DNA of 64,000 nt from Bacteroidota bacterium (GCA_024642665.1 JAHEAR010000014.1:1-64000); one strand, 5' to 3'; shown: positions 1 to 11,599, counted from the first letter of the stretch. Program-made: numbers and translations. The notes: a model not told the origin generated them from the letters alone.

Positions 1-208
1 CGGAACGGCTAGAGAGGAAGGGGCAACGTAATTCCTCCATTCCTCCATTCCTCCATTCCTCCATTCCTCCATGCTCCACGCTCCATGCCCCATGCCCCAT
101 GCCCCATGCTCCACGCTCCATGCTCCATGCTCCACGCTCCATGCCCCATGCCCTTCGCTCCACGCTCCATGCCCCATGCTCCATGCTCCATGCTCCACGC
201 CCTTCGCC
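1..208. repeat. Heptamer/octamer tandem-repeat tract
   Basis: An 8-base unit ATTCCTCC repeats about five times from roughly 34 to 70. After that, 7-base units (ATGCTCC, ACGCTCC, ATGCCCC) alternate almost without interruption to about 205, broken by CCTTCGC variants. The tract starts right after the stop codon of the oxidoreductase gene. Because 7 is not a multiple of 3, it stays open in several frames and yields repetitive reading frames that I do not accept as genes. Similar wording (CCCTTCGCCCCATG) recurs near 61.16 kb. Confidence 0.85.
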
Positions 209-1201
209 CTAAGCTCTCCGCCCCATCATCACCACCACATTTCCTTTTTTGTGCCCCAGATCAATATATCGGTGTGCTTCAGCCACATCTTGAAGTGGGT
301 AAACCTTATCTGTCACAGATTTTATATTACCGGAAGTGATGATTTCTGTTAATTCCTCCAGTAAGACTCTGAGTTCCTCTTTTGGCTTTAAGCCGGTGGC
401 CGCAAACTTTACTTTTTTCTTTCCAAACATGGAAGTCCAAAGCATTTGAAACAGTATCGGCATCTTTAACACCGGTGAAACAAACAATCCGTTTTCAGTG
501 AGTACTTTCTTGCTTTTTGAAAAAGAAAGCAAGCCTACTGTGTCATAGATAATGTCATATTTATCTTTCCTAAGCGTGTAATCTTCTTTGGTATAATCAA
601 TCACATGATCAGCACCCAGCGATTTTACTAATTCAATATTCTTAGTACTGCAAATGCCTGTAACCTCTGCGCCATAATATCTGGCCAATTGCACGGCTGC
701 CGTACCCAGTGATCCGGATGCCCCATTGATCAGGACTTTGTGCCCCGGCTTGATGGCAGCCACCTCCTTGAGAAAATTAATTGATGTAAGCGGGCCATCA
801 CAGGCTGACGCTGCTTCTTCAAATGTCATTATATCAGGCAAAGTAGTGATCAGTCCATCTTCCGGAAGGGCAATATATTCGGCATGGGTTCCAAAAATTT
901 CAACAGACTCTCCAAATACCCGTTGTCCGACCTTGAAACGCGTCACACTATTTCCGATAGCTTCCACGACACCGGCAAAGCCTGTTCCCGGAATAGGATG
1001 TTTTGGCTTTTTCAGACCGGTAAAGAATCGCCCGATATAAGGCTTTCCGGTGCGCATCATCGTACCTGCTCTGGTCACGGAAGCAGCATGTATTTTAATA
1101 AGAACCTCATTGGCATTAGCTGTAGGTTTAGGAACCTCCTGTAGCTTTAAAACTTCAGGGCCTCCGTATCCTGTGCTGATTATTGCATTCATCGATTGCA
1201 T
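209..1201 (-). CDS. MDR-family NAD(P)-dependent oxidoreductase (quinone oxidoreductase-like)
   Basis: This 330-residue protein has the two-domain plan of medium-chain dehydrogenases. An N-terminal GroES-like catalytic domain (about 1-130) precedes a Rossmann domain with the nucleotide-binding motif GASGSLG at 160-166, followed by the usual LGADHVIDY segment near 195-203. No structural-zinc cysteine cluster is visible, which favours the zinc-independent quinone reductase or enone reductase branch; the substrate cannot be assigned. The start ATG at 1201 precedes a second possible ATG three codons downstream. It lies 94 bases downstream of the AraC-type regulator on the same strand and may be its target. 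Family is clear, function is not. Confidence 0.85.
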   Translation of the reverse strand: MQSMNAIISTGYGGPEVLKLQEVPKPTANANEVLIKIHAASVTRAGTMMRTGKPYIGRFFTGLKKPKHPIPGTGFAGVVEAIGNSVTRFKVGQRVFGESVEIFGTHAEYIALPEDGLITTLPDIMTFEEAASACDGPLTSINFLKEVAAIKPGHKVLINGASGSLGTAAVQLARYYGAEVTGICSTKNIELVKSLGADHVIDYTKEDYTLRKDKYDIIYDTVGLLSFSKSKKVLTENGLFVSPVLKMPILFQMLWTSMFGKKKVKFAATGLKPKEELRVLLEELTEIITSGNIKSVTDKVYPLQDVAEAHRYIDLGHKKGNVVVMMGRRA

Positions 1202-1231
1202 ACGTAAAGTGTTTTGTGATTAATGATGAGG

Positions 1232-1239
1232 CAAAAGTA
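1232..1239 (-). promoter_or_regulatory. Candidate -7 element (TACTTTTG)
   Basis: On the minus strand the eight bases read TACTTTTG, matching the Bacteroidota -7 consensus TAnnTTTG, about 30 bases before the oxidoreductase start. I see no clear TTG at the expected -33 spacing, so this is only a partial match. Confidence 0.3.
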
Positions 1240-1295
1240 GAGGGTCGGTGCGGCTCCCGTGTTCGGGATTATAAATCCGAACTTATTTGGGCTTG

Positions 1296-3098
1296 CTATC
1301 TGTTCTTTTTGAGAAATTGTCCCGGTGTCACGCCTGTTTCCTTTTTAAAATAGGTGTTGAAGACCGTTTTAGAGTTGAATCCGCTTTCAAAAGCAAGGCC
1401 AACCAAGGACAGATGTTCATTTTTTGGATTAAGCGCAATTTCTTTGAAAGCTTTCACTCTGAAGTGATTGACATACTCATTAAAACTCTTACCTATAATC
1501 GTGTTGAGCAGCCAGGATAACTGATTAGGATGCATATCAATCTGCTCTGCCAAAGCGCGAAGGGTCAACCCTGCATCCAGATAAGGCCGTGCTTCTGAAA
1601 TATGTTTTAAAAGTCGATTGGAAAATGCATCAATCTCCTCCTCATTTAGTAAAGCCTTCTTTTCTAAGCGGGTTTTTTTAATTTCTGTTTTTGGGAAAAT
1701 AATTGTTTGATACTTGTCAAAACGCGAATCTTCCCTTAATGCAATAGCGAGTGGATCAGCATAGTGAAAAAGCAGAAACGAAGATTTATTTTCAATCGCC
1801 TTGCTGACCCATTCAAATGCTTTGTCAAAATCGCTGGTAACCGCATAGAACAAAAACAGAAAAGAGTCCGCGCGAAACCCCTCCGGACTTTTAGCGGTCT
1901 CCAGCAACAGGTTTAACGAGGAGGTTGTGTTTGCCTTATCTTTTTTTAAGGCATGCGCCAATGCCGTGACACCCATTTTATCTCCTTCCACCACAATCTC
2001 TTTTGGCAAATCATCAAAGTAATGCAGCACATCATCATACTGACCAAGTTTCAGCAGACAATAACACTTAATGGAATGTGCAGGCAGGTTTTTATGGTTT
2101 GCAGCCAGACATTGGTCCAATTGCAGGAGCGCGCTTTCATAGTCTTCGACCATGTAATTAAAATAGGCCTGAAAGAAAAGTGTTTCTTGTGATAGCGGGT
2201 TGATGCTGAGGGCTATGTCAAGATGTTGAAGTGCCTTTTTTCGCTTTCCGGCGATGATATACATAAAAGACATAAACTGATGTGCTTCTGCATAATTAGG
2301 ATTGAGCTCAATGGCTTTTGCAAATTGCCGAATAGCCTCTTTGTAATCACATGATGCAAAGAAAGAAAGGTTCGCCAGTTGATAATAGATACCTGCATGC
2401 TGATCGTCGAGCAAAATGGCTTTTTGAATAATTTCAGCCGACTTCCCCCAGGCTTCTTCATACGGCATAAAACCTGTGGTGGCCATAAAACCATAACTGT
2501 CTGCAAGGCCTGCATAAGATTCAACATGTTTGGGATCGAGTGTCAGGGCTTTTTCATAAAGCGATATGGCTACTTTGATATCTTCGGGATTCCACTTATT
2601 ATAATGGTACTTTGCCTTCAGGGAATAATCGTAAGCATCAAAACTTTGTGTTTGTTTATCCACCAGATGATCCTGAATCTCAAAGTGACCATAATACTCT
2701 CTGAGTTTATCAGCGATCAACAGACTGACTTCATCCTGTACTTCAAAGATATTATCCAGTTTTCTATCCCATGTTTCGGACCAGAAATGAAAATCTTCTT
2801 TTGCCTCAATTAACTGCGCCGTAATTCTAAGGGCATCGCCGGACAACCGCACACTGCCTTCCAGAATTGCCGACACGTTTAGCTGTTCAGCGATGTCCTG
2901 TATGGGAATAATTTTGTTTTTAAAAAAGAAAGAAGATGTTCGGGAGGTTACCTTCAGACTATTGATTTTGGCGAGTGCATTAATAATTTCTTCCGTAATG
3001 CCATCACTGAAGTACTCATTTTCTTCGCTGGTACTCATGTTGACAAAAGGGAGTACAGCGATAGTAGTGTCCTGCAGTTTTAGTTTACGCGATCGCAT
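1296..3098 (-). CDS. TolB/FlgO-like domain - TPR - AraC-type DNA-binding regulator
   Basis: This 600-residue protein appears to combine three modules. Residues about 10-110 resemble the FlgO/TolB-N domain found in cyclase-like regulators (AVLPFVNMS, FSDGITEEI). Residues about 150-430 are helical TPR-type repeats with YEKALTLDP and FAKAIELNP signatures. The last 118 residues are an AraC/XylS helix-turn-helix, including GFNSKTVFNTYFKKETG and the closing VTPGQF. There is no signal peptide or membrane segment, so it should act in the cytoplasm, with the TPR region receiving a protein or ligand signal. It precedes the MDR oxidoreductase on the same strand. Domain calls are strong; the inducer and targets are unknown. 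Confidence 0.85.
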   Translation of the reverse strand: MRSRKLKLQDTTIAVLPFVNMSTSEENEYFSDGITEEIINALAKINSLKVTSRTSSFFFKNKIIPIQDIAEQLNVSAILEGSVRLSGDALRITAQLIEAKEDFHFWSETWDRKLDNIFEVQDEVSLLIADKLREYYGHFEIQDHLVDKQTQSFDAYDYSLKAKYHYNKWNPEDIKVAISLYEKALTLDPKHVESYAGLADSYGFMATTGFMPYEEAWGKSAEIIQKAILLDDQHAGIYYQLANLSFFASCDYKEAIRQFAKAIELNPNYAEAHQFMSFMYIIAGKRKKALQHLDIALSINPLSQETLFFQAYFNYMVEDYESALLQLDQCLAANHKNLPAHSIKCYCLLKLGQYDDVLHYFDDLPKEIVVEGDKMGVTALAHALKKDKANTTSSLNLLLETAKSPEGFRADSFLFLFYAVTSDFDKAFEWVSKAIENKSSFLLFHYADPLAIALREDSRFDKYQTIIFPKTEIKKTRLEKKALLNEEEIDAFSNRLLKHISEARPYLDAGLTLRALAEQIDMHPNQLSWLLNTIIGKSFNEYVNHFRVKAFKEIALNPKNEHLSLVGLAFESGFNSKTVFNTYFKKETGVTPGQFLKKNR

Positions 3099-3189
3099 AT
3101 AACCTTTATGTTATAGAGCGACCAAAATACATATTTATATATTTATCACTTTGCAGTTGACTGGCGTCATCGTACGAAACATTAATGAC

Positions 3190-3486
3190 TCATGGGAATT
3201 CATAGCGCGCCAACCTGTTCTTCAGCTCGATCAATTCTCGTCGCAGCGCCCTTTCTTTTTCCAATAAATTAAACACGATATCAATGCCTTCCGGATTCAC
3301 ATTGAGTTCATGATGAAGACGAATCATTTTTTCAAGATCACTGATTTGATCGTGATGGATAAACCGCGTTCGTTCGATCCGTTCAATCTGAATCAGGCCG
3401 ATATGATGTAATGCCTCGATAAATGATATTTCAATTTCATAATGCGTGCAAAGAGTTTTGATGGCAATTAGGTTTTTAGTTTTCAT
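3190..3486 (-). CDS. Chaperone modulatory protein CbpM
   Basis: This 98-residue MerR-like protein matches CbpM, the partner that binds the J domain of CbpA and inhibits its co-chaperone and DNA-binding activity. The N-terminal half has the short helix-turn-helix-like part ([18 protein letters not shown] type), and the C-terminal helix is rich in Leu, Glu and Arg ([19 protein letters not shown]). Its start overlaps the cbpA stop in an ATGA arrangement (3483-3486), so the two are translationally coupled. The gene order cbpA-cbpM is the one known from Proteobacteria. There are no metal-binding residues. Confidence 0.85.
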   Translation of the reverse strand: MKTKNLIAIKTLCTHYEIEISFIEALHHIGLIQIERIERTRFIHHDQISDLEKMIRLHHELNVNPEGIDIVFNLLEKERALRRELIELKNRLARYEFP

Positions 3487-4397
3487 CGCGCCTTGATTTT
3501 TTGTAATTCCTGGAATAGCTCTTTTTCCTTTGCTGATAAATGGGTAGGCATTTTGATATGAAAGGTAATGATCAGATCACCATACTGATCTGATTTTTTA
3601 TACACCGGAAAACCCTTGCCTTTCAGTTTTACTTTTGTTTCATTTTGTGTTTCCGGTTTTATTTTAAGTTTGACTTTACCGGTAAATGTCTGTACTGTGA
3701 TTTCTCCACCCAGAATGGCCGTGTACAAATCAAGATTGACATCAGTGTAAAGGTTGTTTTTATCTCGTTTAAAAGAGGTGTTATTGTTGAGGATAAATTT
3801 AATGTACAAATCACCATTAGGTCCACCATTCAATCCTTCACCTCCTTTACCCTTAATCTTGATGACTTGTTCGTTTTCCACGCCGGCAGGAATAGTCAGT
3901 CGGATTTTTTGGTTGTTGATCGTTAAGACTTGTTTTTGAGTTTCGTAAACATCTTTAAGGTCGAGATGTAATTCTGCATTAAAATCCTGTCCTTTAAATC
4001 GGGCACTTTGTCGTTGACCGGACGATCTGCCGCTACCGCCAAACATAGATTCGAAGAAATCTGAAAAGTCATGTTCAGAAAAATCACTACTACTAAAGCC
4101 TTCGCCTGAAAATCCCTGACGTCCGGATTGGTATTGCGACTGTTGTTGTCTTGCTTTTTCAAACTGTTCTCCCTGCTGCCAGTCCTTTCCATACTTGTCG
4201 TATTTCTTGCGGTTTTCAGGGTGACTCAGCACCTCATTGGCTTCATTGATTTCTTTGAATTTTCTTTCAGCCTCTTTATTATTCGGGTTTACATCAGGGT
4301 GATATTTTCGTGCCAGCTTACGATAGGCACTTTTAATTTCCTTTTCTGTGGCCGTTTTAGCAACCCCAAGAATTTTATAATAATCGATAAATTCCAT
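3483..4397 (-). CDS. DnaJ-class co-chaperone CbpA
   Basis: Class B J-domain protein of 304 residues that stimulates DnaK ATPase. The J domain covers residues 5-70, with the HPD motif at 33-35 (YHPDVNP). A Gly/Phe/Ser-rich linker follows (about 90-145) with [11 protein letters not shown]. The DnaJ C-terminal substrate-binding domains run from about 150 to the end. The four CxxCxGxG zinc-finger repeats of canonical DnaJ are absent, which separates it from DnaJ proper. It is coupled to cbpM downstream. The start at 4397 gives the standard J-domain beginning DYYKILGV. Confidence 0.92.
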   Translation of the reverse strand: MEFIDYYKILGVAKTATEKEIKSAYRKLARKYHPDVNPNNKEAERKFKEINEANEVLSHPENRKKYDKYGKDWQQGEQFEKARQQQSQYQSGRQGFSGEGFSSSDFSEHDFSDFFESMFGGSGRSSGQRQSARFKGQDFNAELHLDLKDVYETQKQVLTINNQKIRLTIPAGVENEQVIKIKGKGGEGLNGGPNGDLYIKFILNNNTSFKRDKNNLYTDVNLDLYTAILGGEITVQTFTGKVKLKIKPETQNETKVKLKGKGFPVYKKSDQYGDLIITFHIKMPTHLSAKEKELFQELQKIKAR

Positions 4398-7091
<2,694 letters not shown>

Positions 7092-7154
7092 TTTTGACAA
7101 ACTCCTTTGGAAAAAATTCATGAGATAGATTTAATTATTGGAGGAGTTATAAAC

Positions 7155-7188
7155 AAAAGGGTGATCCGTTTCGGATCACCCTTTTTTT
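7155..7188 (+). terminator. Rho-independent terminator after katG
   Basis: A perfect 10-base stem, GGGTGATCCG (7159-7168) with CGGATCACCC (7172-7181), encloses a 3-base loop. It is extended by AAAA before and followed by a run of seven T. It lies about 65 bases after the katG stop. Confidence 0.92.
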
Positions 7189-7427
7189 ATTTTTTTTGGT
7201 AGTTTGGTCCCGCTCAGCTGGATTGTGTGATTCAACACTTTGATTAGGGCTGAACCCCAACGCTAACAGGACGCCCTTTCAGGGCTTCTAGTAATGGAAA
7301 CAGAAACCAGAAAATACATTTTGTTTTTTGAAAATCATGGTTAGCTGACCGCGTCTATGCGTCTCTGCGCGATACAGCACGATGCATAGGGATGAACGCA
7401 GTCACTAATAAAAAGCCTTTTCAGAGC
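7189..7427. other. Gene-free stretch with interspersed palindrome
   Basis: Between the katG terminator and the convergent NYN gene there is no ORF worth calling. It holds a small hairpin, GCCCT-TTC-AGGGC at 7273-7285, of a type commonly scattered between genes in this phylum (recognition from general knowledge, not checked). It also holds one arm of an inverted repeat described separately. Confidence 0.5.
7351..7374 (-). repeat. Left copy of GCGCAGAG-type 24-base repeat
   Basis: Read on the minus strand, this begins TATCGCGCAGAG and continues with CGCATAGACGC. It matches the segment at 8337-8360 in inverted orientation at 21 of 24 positions. The two copies bracket the NYN-domain gene. Confidence 0.7.
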
Positions 7428-8174
7428 CTATTTGTTTTTCAAATAAATATGGTGAACATTTTTAGAGCCGGTCTCTCGTTGATCGATAGCAAACTTCCCG
7501 ATACTTTTGATGAGGGGGAAGAGCTTTTGAAAGCCGTAGTTTCTTGGATCAAAATCCGGTTTTTTCTTGAGCATGTAACTTCCCAGACTACCTAAAAAGG
7601 TCCAGCCGTCGTCGTCTGACAATTCATCCACACTATCGGCGATCAGTTTGACGAGGCGTTTGTCGATGTTGCTCAGCACCGGTTTTTTAGTCACTTTTTT
7701 GCTTGGCTGTTTTGTTTTGGTTTCTTCTTCAGGCTCTTCATCGGCATCCAGAATTTCAATGTAAACAAATTTATCGCAGGCTGTAATAAATGGTTTGGGT
7801 GTTTTCTTTTCGCCAAAACCTAGCACCAACATACCTGCCTCACGAAGCCTGACAGCCAATCGGGTAAAGTCACTATCGCTGGAGACGATACAAAAACCAT
7901 CTACTTTTCCGGAATATAAAATATCCATCGCATCAATGATCATGGCACTATCACTTGAATTTTTTCCGGACGTGTAACTATATTGCTGAATGGGCGTGAT
8001 CGCATTTTCTAAAAGAGGTTTTTTCCATCCTGACACCGTTGGTTTTGTCCAATCGGCATAGATCCGCTTGATGGTGGGTGTTCCATTTTTAGCAATTTCT
8101 TCCAACATGCCTTTCACGTTAGCATAGGGCACATTGTCAGCATCGATGAGCACGGCAAGTTTTAAATCTTTCAT
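7428..8174 (-). CDS. NYN-domain (LabA/DUF88-type) protein with OST-HTH/LOTUS-like C-terminus
   Basis: The protein has about 248 residues. Its N-terminal NYN domain is a PIN-like nuclease fold with the conserved acidic residues: LIDADN at about residue 9-14, GKNSSDSAMIIDAMD near 70-84, and VSSDSDFTRLA near 97-107. These acidic sites would bind a metal for RNA cleavage. After an acidic/lysine-rich linker, residues about 170-248 look like an OST-HTH/LOTUS domain (GWTFLGSLGSYMLKKKPDFDPRNYG, here shortened to its core), which binds RNA in relatives. A GTG six bases upstream (8180) is an alternative start; ATG at 8174 fits the family better. The gene is isolated, with no Shine-Dalgarno. Confidence 0.85.
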   Translation of the reverse strand: MKDLKLAVLIDADNVPYANVKGMLEEIAKNGTPTIKRIYADWTKPTVSGWKKPLLENAITPIQQYSYTSGKNSSDSAMIIDAMDILYSGKVDGFCIVSSDSDFTRLAVRLREAGMLVLGFGEKKTPKPFITACDKFVYIEILDADEEPEEETKTKQPSKKVTKKPVLSNIDKRLVKLIADSVDELSDDDGWTFLGSLGSYMLKKKPDFDPRNYGFQKLFPLIKSIGKFAIDQRETGSKNVHHIYLKNK

Positions 8175-8336
8175 AAGCACGCATTGTTAATTTCGGAAGA
8201 GGTTAAAGGTATGAGATTATCTGCTTACGTGGTTTATTGGAAATAACGAATAAAGGCATAATGTCAAAGATGCTTCGCAATTCATAATTTTTATTTTTCC
8301 TTCTGCCCTTCTGCCAAAACCATTCACTCAAATAGT

Positions 8337-8360
8337 TATCGCGCAGAGGCGCAGAGCCGC
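8337..8360 (+). repeat. Right copy of GCGCAGAG-type 24-base repeat
   Basis: Begins TATCGCGCAGAG and ends GCAGAGCCGC. It is the inverted partner of 7351-7374, with three mismatches, and lies about 160 bases upstream of the NYN start. Confidence 0.7.
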
Positions 8361-8380
8361 AGTTAAATTTTACCTCATTC

Positions 8381-8447
8381 CAATTTTATTAATTTTCATT
8401 CACCAATCACTACTCCATTCACTACTCACTACTCACCATTCCCCCGG
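8381..8447. repeat. Short-period CACTACT tract after the SMR stop
   Basis: CATTCACCAATCACTACTCC-type wording with CACTACT/TTCACTA near-heptamers runs up to the stop codon of the SMR gene. On the coding strand it reads as a G/T/A-rich tract (GAGTAGTGAGTAGTGAATGG). It is the same class as the tracts near 27.97, 61.05 and 63.6 kb. Confidence 0.7.
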
Positions 8448-8448
8448 C

Positions 8449-8772
8449 TCATGAAACCAACTTCAACCCCACAATTGAAGCAATGAGTGTGGTCAGAAAA
8501 AACATACGCCAGAAAGTAGCCGGCTCTTTAAAAACAAAAATCCCTACCAGCACAATTCCCGCAGCACCTAATCCGGTCCATACCGCATAGGCGGTACCCA
8601 CCGGCAATACTTTGGTGGCTTTGTAGAGCAGAAACACACTTAAAATAAGGCAGATGGCAAAACCGGCAAACCACCAGATCGCCGCATTTCCGGTAGCCGT
8701 CTTCAACTTGCCCAGACAGGTGGCAAAACCCACTTCAAAGAGACTTGCTATGATGAGAATGATCCAGTGCAT
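8449..8772 (-). CDS. Small multidrug resistance family transporter, Gdx/SugE-like
   Basis: Four-helix proton-coupled exporter of 107 residues, the standard SMR length, acting as a dual-topology dimer in the inner membrane. The essential glutamate is Glu13 in ASLFEVGFA. The segment LPVGTAYAVWTGLGAAG is closer to SugE/Gdx guanidinium exporters than to EmrE-type multidrug pumps; substrate assignment from this motif is inference. It is divergent from the yqeY gene, 123 bases away. I see no guanidine riboswitch in the short leader. Confidence 0.88.
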   Translation of the reverse strand: MHWIILIIASLFEVGFATCLGKLKTATGNAAIWWFAGFAICLILSVFLLYKATKVLPVGTAYAVWTGLGAAGIVLVGIFVFKEPATFWRMFFLTTLIASIVGLKLVS

Positions 8773-8895
8773 ACCGATAGTTTGTTACGACGGACAACTA
8801 AGATAAGCTTCCCTTGTTGTATCAAATGCACGGCTTATGAAAAGTTGGCCAAAATACTTGCGTAACTTTACCGTTTAATTGAAAATAATATACAC

Positions 8896-9348
8896 ATGTC
8901 ATTAGAATCAACCATCAACGAAGATCTCAAGACCGCTATGAAAGCAAAAGATGCAGTCGCTTTGCGAGGCATCCGAGCGATAAAATCTGCCGTAATGCTT
9001 TTCAATACCTCCGGTTCGGGGGCAACAATGAATAAAGAGGACGAAATCGCTATGCTGCAAAAACTGGTTAAGCAACGTCAGGACTCTCTCGATATTTTTG
9101 TTAAGCAAGGACGCGAAGATCTCGCTAGCGTAGAACGCGAAGAGATTGAAGTCATCATGCGTTATCTTCCTAAGCAACTCACCGAAGACGAACTCAAGGT
9201 TGAAGTGCAGGCGATCATCACGCGGTTAGGGGCGTCCTCTATGAAAGACATGGGTCAGGTGATGGGAGAAGCCTCAAAAGCTTTTGCAGGAAGTGCAGAC
9301 GGAAAAACAATTTCAGGAATTGTAAAAAATCTTCTTTCCGGTCAATAG
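8896..9348 (+). CDS. GatB/YqeY domain-containing protein
   Basis: The 150-residue protein matches the stand-alone YqeY family, which shares a helical tRNA-binding domain with the GatB tail of the amidotransferase. Typical features are the start SLESTINEDLKTAMKAKD, the central MLQKLVKQRQDSLDIF and the C-terminal GASSMKDMGQVMGEASKAF. The family is often linked to tRNA metabolism but has no firmly established reaction. It has the normal length and is cytoplasmic. The next gene starts 27 bases downstream on the same strand, so the two may be co-transcribed. Confidence 0.92.
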   Translation: MSLESTINEDLKTAMKAKDAVALRGIRAIKSAVMLFNTSGSGATMNKEDEIAMLQKLVKQRQDSLDIFVKQGREDLASVEREEIEVIMRYLPKQLTEDELKVEVQAIITRLGASSMKDMGQVMGEASKAFAGSADGKTISGIVKNLLSGQ

Positions 9349-9375
9349 GACGTTCTAATTTTATTTCTAATCGCG

Positions 9376-11271
9376 ATGATGCGCTTTGCAGTCTTTCTGT
9401 TGTTAATTGTTTTTGCGGTGACGGTATGCTCTGCACAGACCGAATATATTCCTCCCAAAGTTTCTTCTAAAAATGAGAAGACTTTAGACGACGCCATTCT
9501 CAGGGCAAAAGGTGGACAGTCCGAACAAGCGATTCAGGAAATCAAAGAGATTATTGATCGCAATCCGCAATGGACCAAACCACGGCAGGCGCTGAGTAAG
9601 ATCTATTACGAAACAGGAAAAAAGGAAGCTGCGATAGAACAACTCGAACTTTCAATAGCGATTGACACCATGTCACAGCTTCAGGAATTATTTACGTTGG
9701 GTCGTTTATACGAAGGTGCCAATCATCCTGTCCAGGCCATTAATTGTTATGAAGCCGTCATTAAAAAAGGAGGCGAAGATTTCGAACTTATGGCACGGGC
9801 CACAAAAAACAAACAGGCGCTGGAGGCCAAGAGTGATTTGTGGACGGATGGTGAGTCCATTGTCTTTCGACCTTTTGACTCGGACATCAATACACCAAAT
9901 CATGAATCACTTGGAAGGTGGACATTGGATGGTCAGCAAATGGTATTTACGCGGTTATTGAATGGGCAGGAAGATATATTTTTTGCCTCCTTCGATACCA
10001 CTGCAGGGCTATGGAAGATTACAGATTTTTCCTATAACTCACCCCAAAATGAAGGAGCACATGCTTTGTCGCCGGATGGCAATTATTTGATTTTTACGTC
10101 ATGCAATAAGTATGATAGCCAGGGGGGATGTGATCTCTATCTTTCTTTTAAGCAGGATGGACATTGGTCAAAACCTACCAATATGGGACCCGCTTTTAAT
10201 AATGCCGCATGGGATGGACAGCCATGCTTTGGATTGGATGGCTTGTCTTTATTTTTTTCGAGCAGCAGACCCGGAGGTTTTGGCGGCAGAGATATTTGGT
10301 ATGTCTATCAGTTGAGTGCAGGCCGTTGGTCACGGCCGGTTAATGCAGGTCCTGCGATCAATACTGCGGATGATGAAGAATCACCATTTGTGCATTTTGA
10401 TGGGCAGTCCATTTATTTTATGCGCAATGGTAAGGAAGGGCTTGGTGGCTATGATTTATACATGGCCCGAAAAGATATCAATGGCAACTGGAAAAAAGCA
10501 TTTAATCTCGGCTCACCGATCAACACGGGAGGAGATGAAGGAGCACTGACACTGCATCCGGATGGTCGCCGTGCCATCATCACGCGTATGACAGATGAGA
10601 ATAAGAATGATTTATTTGAGTTTGATCTTCCTGAGCAATATCGATCCAATCCACTGCAGGCTCTTCGTGCGACGATTACGGATCAGGTGACTCAAAAGCC
10701 CATCTATGCGCAACTCATAATTTTTGAAACGAATGGACAGGATACCATACGCAAGTCTCAGTGGGCAGATACAGAAGGAAAAATATCGGTCATGACGCAG
10801 CAAAACACACGCTATGGTCTTCTGGTCGAAGCAGAAGGTTATCTGTTGTATTCCGCCAGTCTGGCACCTGACACATCCGAAATTCGCTCCATAGCGATAC
10901 AGTTGACCCCGGTGACCGAAGCAGAAAACAAAGTAATCGTATTGCAGAATATTTTTTTTGAAAGTGGATCTTCAAAATTGCTCGCTTCATCGGATACCGA
11001 ACTTGGGAAACTTATTTGGAGCTTGCGTAAAAACACTAACCTGCATATTGAAATCAGTGGCCACACGGACAATGTGGGAGATGCTAAAGCCAATCAAAAG
11101 CTAAGTGAAGAAAGAGCTAAAGCAGTCTATGACTATCTTGTTTTTCGTGGTATTGAAAGCGAGCGATTGTCTTACGTCGGCTATGGAGAGACGCAACCCA
11201 TTGCAGATAATGCAACTGAAGCCGGGCGTCAGACCAACCGCCGTACGGCGTTTAAAGTAACATCAAACTAA
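9376..11271 (+). CDS. TPR - PD40 propeller - CarboxypepD_reg-like - OmpA protein (PorE-like)
   Basis: Exported 631-residue envelope protein. A signal peptide (about 1-20, ending CSAQ) is followed by TPR helices (about 30-150). Next comes a propeller of PD40/WD40-like blades (about 165-420, repeated LSPDGNYLIFTS and FSSSRPGGFGGRDIW patterns) and a carboxypeptidase-regulatory-like beta domain (about 430-510). The OmpA C-terminal domain (about 520-631) carries peptidoglycan-contact residues in GHTDNVGD and GRQTNRRTAF. This is the domain order of PorE, the protein that links the T9SS to peptidoglycan, and cargo genes lie nearby. Bacteroidota encode many paralogues with this plan, so orthology is not proven. 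ATG codons at 9376 and 9379 are both possible. Confidence 0.8.
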   Translation: MMRFAVFLLLIVFAVTVCSAQTEYIPPKVSSKNEKTLDDAILRAKGGQSEQAIQEIKEIIDRNPQWTKPRQALSKIYYETGKKEAAIEQLELSIAIDTMSQLQELFTLGRLYEGANHPVQAINCYEAVIKKGGEDFELMARATKNKQALEAKSDLWTDGESIVFRPFDSDINTPNHESLGRWTLDGQQMVFTRLLNGQEDIFFASFDTTAGLWKITDFSYNSPQNEGAHALSPDGNYLIFTSCNKYDSQGGCDLYLSFKQDGHWSKPTNMGPAFNNAAWDGQPCFGLDGLSLFFSSSRPGGFGGRDIWYVYQLSAGRWSRPVNAGPAINTADDEESPFVHFDGQSIYFMRNGKEGLGGYDLYMARKDINGNWKKAFNLGSPINTGGDEGALTLHPDGRRAIITRMTDENKNDLFEFDLPEQYRSNPLQALRATITDQVTQKPIYAQLIIFETNGQDTIRKSQWADTEGKISVMTQQNTRYGLLVEAEGYLLYSASLAPDTSEIRSIAIQLTPVTEAENKVIVLQNIFFESGSSKLLASSDTELGKLIWSLRKNTNLHIEISGHTDNVGDAKANQKLSEERAKAVYDYLVFRGIESERLSYVGYGETQPIADNATEAGRQTNRRTAFKVTSN

Positions 11272-11281
11272 GCATTTAAGA

Positions 11282-11599
11282 CTAATCATTTTTCTTCTTT
11301 TTCTTTGCATTTTTGATGCTATCCAGTTTGGCTTCATCCGGTGATTGATGATCCGGCGCCTCATGTTTTATAGTAGTGTCTTTCTTATATTTTTCATCCT
11401 TGCTGATGAGCGTATCTACTTTGCCAATAGATTTTACGATCGTGGTATCTCCATGCGTTATAATCGTGTCTATGGAAGAAGCCATGGTATCCGGTGCATC
11501 AGAGTCTGTAGACATTTCTTCAGAAGCTTTTTTTGATTGGCAACTTTGAAGTGTTATAGAAAAGAAGAGGATACTAATCAAGGATAATAAGTTTTTCAT
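11282..11599 (-). CDS. Small lipoprotein of unknown function
   Basis: A 105-residue protein with a lipoprotein signal: hydrophobic residues 4-17 and lipobox LQSC with Cys20. The mature part is low-complexity, rich in Asp, Ser, Thr and Lys, with repeated DTxI/DTTI strands (SIDTIITHGDTTIVKSIG) and a lysine-rich tail KKKKKND. I recognise no family. Its first 26 bases overlap the 3' end of the upstream T9SS cargo gene in another frame, which suggests translational coupling. The overlap is where the cargo gene encodes its sorting-domain tail. Confidence 0.65.
   Translation of the reverse strand: MKNLLSLISILFFSITLQSCQSKKASEEMSTDSDAPDTMASSIDTIITHGDTTIVKSIGKVDTLISKDEKYKKDTTIKHEAPDHQSPDEAKLDSIKNAKKKKKND

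Noticed and set aside
9-352. Long repetitive reading frames on both strands in the 5' tract
   Set aside because: They result from 7- and 8-base repeats with no stops; the products are pure MEHGAWG- or MLHAPCP-type repeats with no start signal.
8773-8895. Guanidine riboswitch before the SMR gene
   Set aside because: The leader is only 123 bases shared with a divergent gene and I see no conserved ACGR/helix pattern.
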